NCBI GenBank assembly: GCA_027483005.1
Contig: JAIXVN010000484.1
Span: 1-7,110 of the forward strand
Source: Verrucomicrobiaceae bacterium
Lineage (GTDB): Bacteria; Verrucomicrobiota; Verrucomicrobiia; Verrucomicrobiales; Akkermansiaceae
DNA length: 7,110 bases
Direction: 5' to 3'
The notes beneath the pieces are model-generated. The model was given only the letters and a program-made list of their open reading frames with translations. It was not told where the DNA came from and did no database searches. The position numbers and the translations under genes are program-made. How positions within the stretch are numbered: the stretch's first letter is position 1; the number at the start of each line of letters is the position of its first letter. Below, in pieces: positions 5,241 to 7,110 of this stretch.

Positions 5241-6274
5241 TGTCCCCCCTTTTCCGCCCTCTCTATCTCCGCCTTGGATTCGCCATGGCGCTGCTGGCTG
5301 GCCTTTTCTTCGCCCCCAGGGCCGGAGCCCAGGCGGGCTGGGAGATTGTGAAGATCGAGGATCGCGATTACGTCACGGTCGACAGCATCAAGACCTTCTA
5401 CCAGTTCGCGAAAATGACGCGCACCGGCGATTCCATCAAGCTGGAGAATCCACGGGTCGAGATGGCGCTCAAGGTCGGCTCACAGGAATGCCTGATGAAC
5501 AGCGTGAAGTTTGTTTTCAGCTATCCGATCGAAGTCAGCGGTTCGAAAATCTGCGTTTCGAGGATGGATCTCGCCAAGTTGGTCGATCCAGTTCTCCGCC
5601 CCAACTACATCAAGAACGCCGGGAACTTCAAAACCGTCATCATCGATCCAGGCCATGGAGGCAAGGACGCCGGAGCGACGAATCCTTTCGGCAGCGAGGC
5701 CGGCTACACCCTCAAGGTCGCCGGTAAATTCAAGACCCTGCTCGAAGCCAAGGGGTTCAAGGTCGTGCTGACCCGAAAAAGCGATGTGTTTCTTTCGCTT
5801 CAGGAACGGGTGGATCTCGCCAATGCCGTCAAGGATCCCGCCTTGTTCATCAGCATCCATTTCAACTCCGGCAGCAGCGCCGCCCATGGGATCGAGACAT
5901 TCACGCTCTCCCCACAAGGCGTCGCCCACTACGGGCGCGGTCTGAAATCAAGCGATTTCAGCAACTTCAAAGGCAACGAGCACGACTCCGCCAACATCGC
6001 CCTCGCCACCTCCGTGCATGGCTCCATTCTCCAGCGCCTGGGCATCCAGGGCAAGGGCAACGGTGTCAGCTTTGATCGCGGCATCAAGCGCGCCCGCTGG
6101 AGCGTCCTCACCGGCGTGCAACACCCCGCCATTCTCGTCGAATGCGGCTTTGTCAGCCATCCTTACGAGGCCCGCCTGATCGAGAACGAGGCCTACCAGA
6201 ACACCCTCGCGACCAGCCTGACGGATGCGGTGGTGAAATACCGCTACGCCGTCAGTCAGCGCCCGCAGTCCTGA
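5240..6274 (+). CDS. exported N-acetylmuramoyl-L-alanine amidase (Amidase_3, zinc-dependent)
   Basis: This 344-aa cell-wall hydrolase would cleave the bond between N-acetylmuramic acid and L-alanine in peptidoglycan. An N-terminal signal (basic start, hydrophobic 12-25, then APRAGAQAG) predicts export to the periplasm with cleavage near residue 30. Residues about 34-120 form a small beta-rich domain (DYVTVDSIKTFYQ onward), resembling the copper-amine-oxidase-N or stalk-like domains placed before such amidases. It holds two cysteines (84, 105). The catalytic domain runs from about 131 to 335: zinc ligands His139 (IIDPGHGGKDAG), Glu153 (GSEAGYTL) and His207 (FISIHFNS), and catalytic Glu301 (AILVECGFVSHP). 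All active-site residues are present. I chose the ATG at 5240 because the signal peptide starts there; a TTG-initiated extension from 5180 would overlap the promoter candidate. No Shine-Dalgarno sequence is visible. It is divergent from the sugar operon and converges on folP. Confidence 0.94.
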   Translation: MSPLFRPLYLRLGFAMALLAGLFFAPRAGAQAGWEIVKIEDRDYVTVDSIKTFYQFAKMTRTGDSIKLENPRVEMALKVGSQECLMNSVKFVFSYPIEVSGSKICVSRMDLAKLVDPVLRPNYIKNAGNFKTVIIDPGHGGKDAGATNPFGSEAGYTLKVAGKFKTLLEAKGFKVVLTRKSDVFLSLQERVDLANAVKDPALFISIHFNSGSSAAHGIETFTLSPQGVAHYGRGLKSSDFSNFKGNEHDSANIALATSVHGSILQRLGIQGKGNGVSFDRGIKRARWSVLTGVQHPAILVECGFVSHPYEARLIENEAYQNTLATSLTDAVVKYRYAVSQRPQS

Positions 6275-6280
6275 GCCTCA
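6272..6280. other. 9-nt palindrome covering both stop codons of the amidase and folP
   Basis: TGAGCCTCA is symmetric around the central C at 6276. It contains the amidase TGA (6272-6274) and the folP TGA on the other strand (6278-6280), only 3 nt apart. It is too short to be a terminator by itself, and no T-tract is present on either side. Confidence 0.25.
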
Positions 6281-7110
6281 CAGTCCGTTGAGGATGGCCT
6301 CGATCATCCGAACCGCCTCGAGGTTCGGCCGCACCTCATGGACCCGGTGCAGCCGCACTCCCATCTCGCGGGCTTTTGCCGAGATCGCCACCGTCGGCCA
6401 GTCACGATCTTCCAGTCGGTCACTTTCCAGCACCCGGCCGATGAAGGATTTCCTTGAGACTCCGAGCAGGATCGGTCGCCCGGCAGGCGCGAGGCGGTCG
6501 AGCGAGCGCAGCAGCTCCAGATTGTGCTCCACCGTTTTTCCGAAGCCGATCCCGGGATCGAAACACAGTGCCTCCCCGGCAATCCCGGCCGCCGTGAGGG
6601 TCCGCAGCCGTTCCTGGAAAAAGGCCTGAACCTCCCGCACCACATCGTCATAACGAGGGGCCAGTTGCATCACCTCAGGAGTCCCCTGCCGGTGCATCAC
6701 CACCACGCCGCAGCCGGACTCCCGACACACGGCCTCCATCTCCGGGTCACCCGTGAGGCCTGAGACATCATTGACGATGTCTGCACCACCATCGAGAGCC
6801 TCCCGGGCCACCCGGGCCTTGCAGGTGTCGACCGAAATCAGCCCGCCCCACTCGGCGCGCAAGGCCCGGATGACCGGGAGGGTCCTTGAAATTTCAAGCT
6901 CACAGGAAACGGGGGCCGCACCGGGACGGGTCGATTCCCCGCCGATGTCGATGACCTCCGCACCCTGCCCGATCATCGTCCTCGCATGGGCCAGGGCCGA
7001 GTCCACCGCATCATGCCGCCCGCCGTCCGAGAATGAATCAGGCGTGACATTGAGAATGCCCATCACCACTCCCCTCCGACTCAGGTCCAGGGTCTGTTGT
7101 CCGATCTTCC
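6278..7110 (-). CDS. folP: dihydropteroate synthase, N-terminus just cut by the window edge
   Basis: This TIM-barrel enzyme joins p-aminobenzoate to 6-hydroxymethyl-7,8-dihydropterin diphosphate to give dihydropteroate in folate synthesis (cytoplasm). It is the sulfonamide target. The frame stays open to the window edge, giving 276 residues that begin KIGQQTLDLSRRGVV. Counting from there, the motifs are GILNVTPDSFSDGG (Asn20), GGESTRPG (Thr60), SVDT (Asp94), VNDVSG (Asn113/Asp114), FDPGIGFGK (Asp184), SRKS (Lys220) and RVH (Arg255, His257). This numbering nearly equals that of the E. coli enzyme, so only a few residues are missing. The GTG at 7069 is not the real start because family sequence continues upstream of it. 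Phe26, Thr60 and Pro62, the positions classically changed in sulfonamide-resistant enzymes, look wild type. The gene converges on the amidase with 3 nt between stops. Confidence 0.96.
   Translation of the reverse strand, partial: KIGQQTLDLSRRGVVMGILNVTPDSFSDGGRHDAVDSALAHARTMIGQGAEVIDIGGESTRPGAAPVSCELEISRTLPVIRALRAEWGGLISVDTCKARVAREALDGGADIVNDVSGLTGDPEMEAVCRESGCGVVVMHRQGTPEVMQLAPRYDDVVREVQAFFQERLRTLTAAGIAGEALCFDPGIGFGKTVEHNLELLRSLDRLAPAGRPILLGVSRKSFIGRVLESDRLEDRDWPTVAISAKAREMGVRLHRVHEVRPNLEAVRMIEAILNGL

Noticed and set aside
5480..5929. 149-residue open frame on the minus strand inside the amidase gene
   Set aside because: It is antisense to the catalytic domain, whose zinc-binding motifs are all present on the plus strand.
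1..7110. CRISPR array, tRNA, rRNA, riboswitch, toxin-antitoxin or anti-phage system
   Set aside because: No regularly spaced repeats, no cloverleaf or rRNA signature, no gap longer than about 145 nt that could hide one, and every sizeable gene belongs to a known metabolic, transport, cell-wall or transposase family.

Overview
The window looks like chromosomal DNA of a GC-rich Gram-negative bacterium, most probably a member of the Verrucomicrobiota (Luteolibacter/Haloferula-like). This is inference. It rests on the style of the partial REP-associated transposase at the left edge (the YHCISRVVDRRFVLGDEE type), a lipoprotein sugar-binding protein, an exported amidase, and start codons without Shine-Dalgarno sequences. 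No database comparison was possible.

Layout from left to right. (1) 1-126, minus: N-terminal part of a Y1/REP-associated transposase, cut by the window edge. (2) 269-679, plus: a small NTF2/SnoaL-fold protein of the ketosteroid-isomerase-related type. (3) 5096 down to 684, minus: a four-gene operon transcribed in the order SMP-30/gluconolactonase-like lactonase, lipoprotein sugar-binding protein, two-domain ATPase, permease. The last three form a complete CUT2 (ribose/xylose/galactose-type) ABC importer. The gaps between the four genes are 53, 38 and 32 nt. (4) 5097-5239: a divergent regulatory region with a 24-bp near-perfect palindrome. (5) 5240-6274, plus: a secreted N-acetylmuramoyl-L-alanine amidase (Amidase_3). 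(6) 6278-7110, minus: folP, dihydropteroate synthase, missing only a few N-terminal codons.

How the genes may work together: the importer would bring in a monosaccharide or sugar derivative, and the lactonase would open an aldonolactone. This suggests an oxidative (non-phosphorylating) sugar route whose dehydrogenase, dehydratase and aldolase are encoded elsewhere. The substrate cannot be read from the sequence. The amidase (cell-wall remodelling) and folP (folate synthesis) are housekeeping genes with no evident link to the sugar operon.

No convincing new defence or mobile system is present. The most interesting signals are the palindromic operator candidate between the operon and the amidase, the lactonase-importer pairing, the absence of Shine-Dalgarno sequences at every visible start, and two very tight convergent gene ends with small palindromes over both stop codons.
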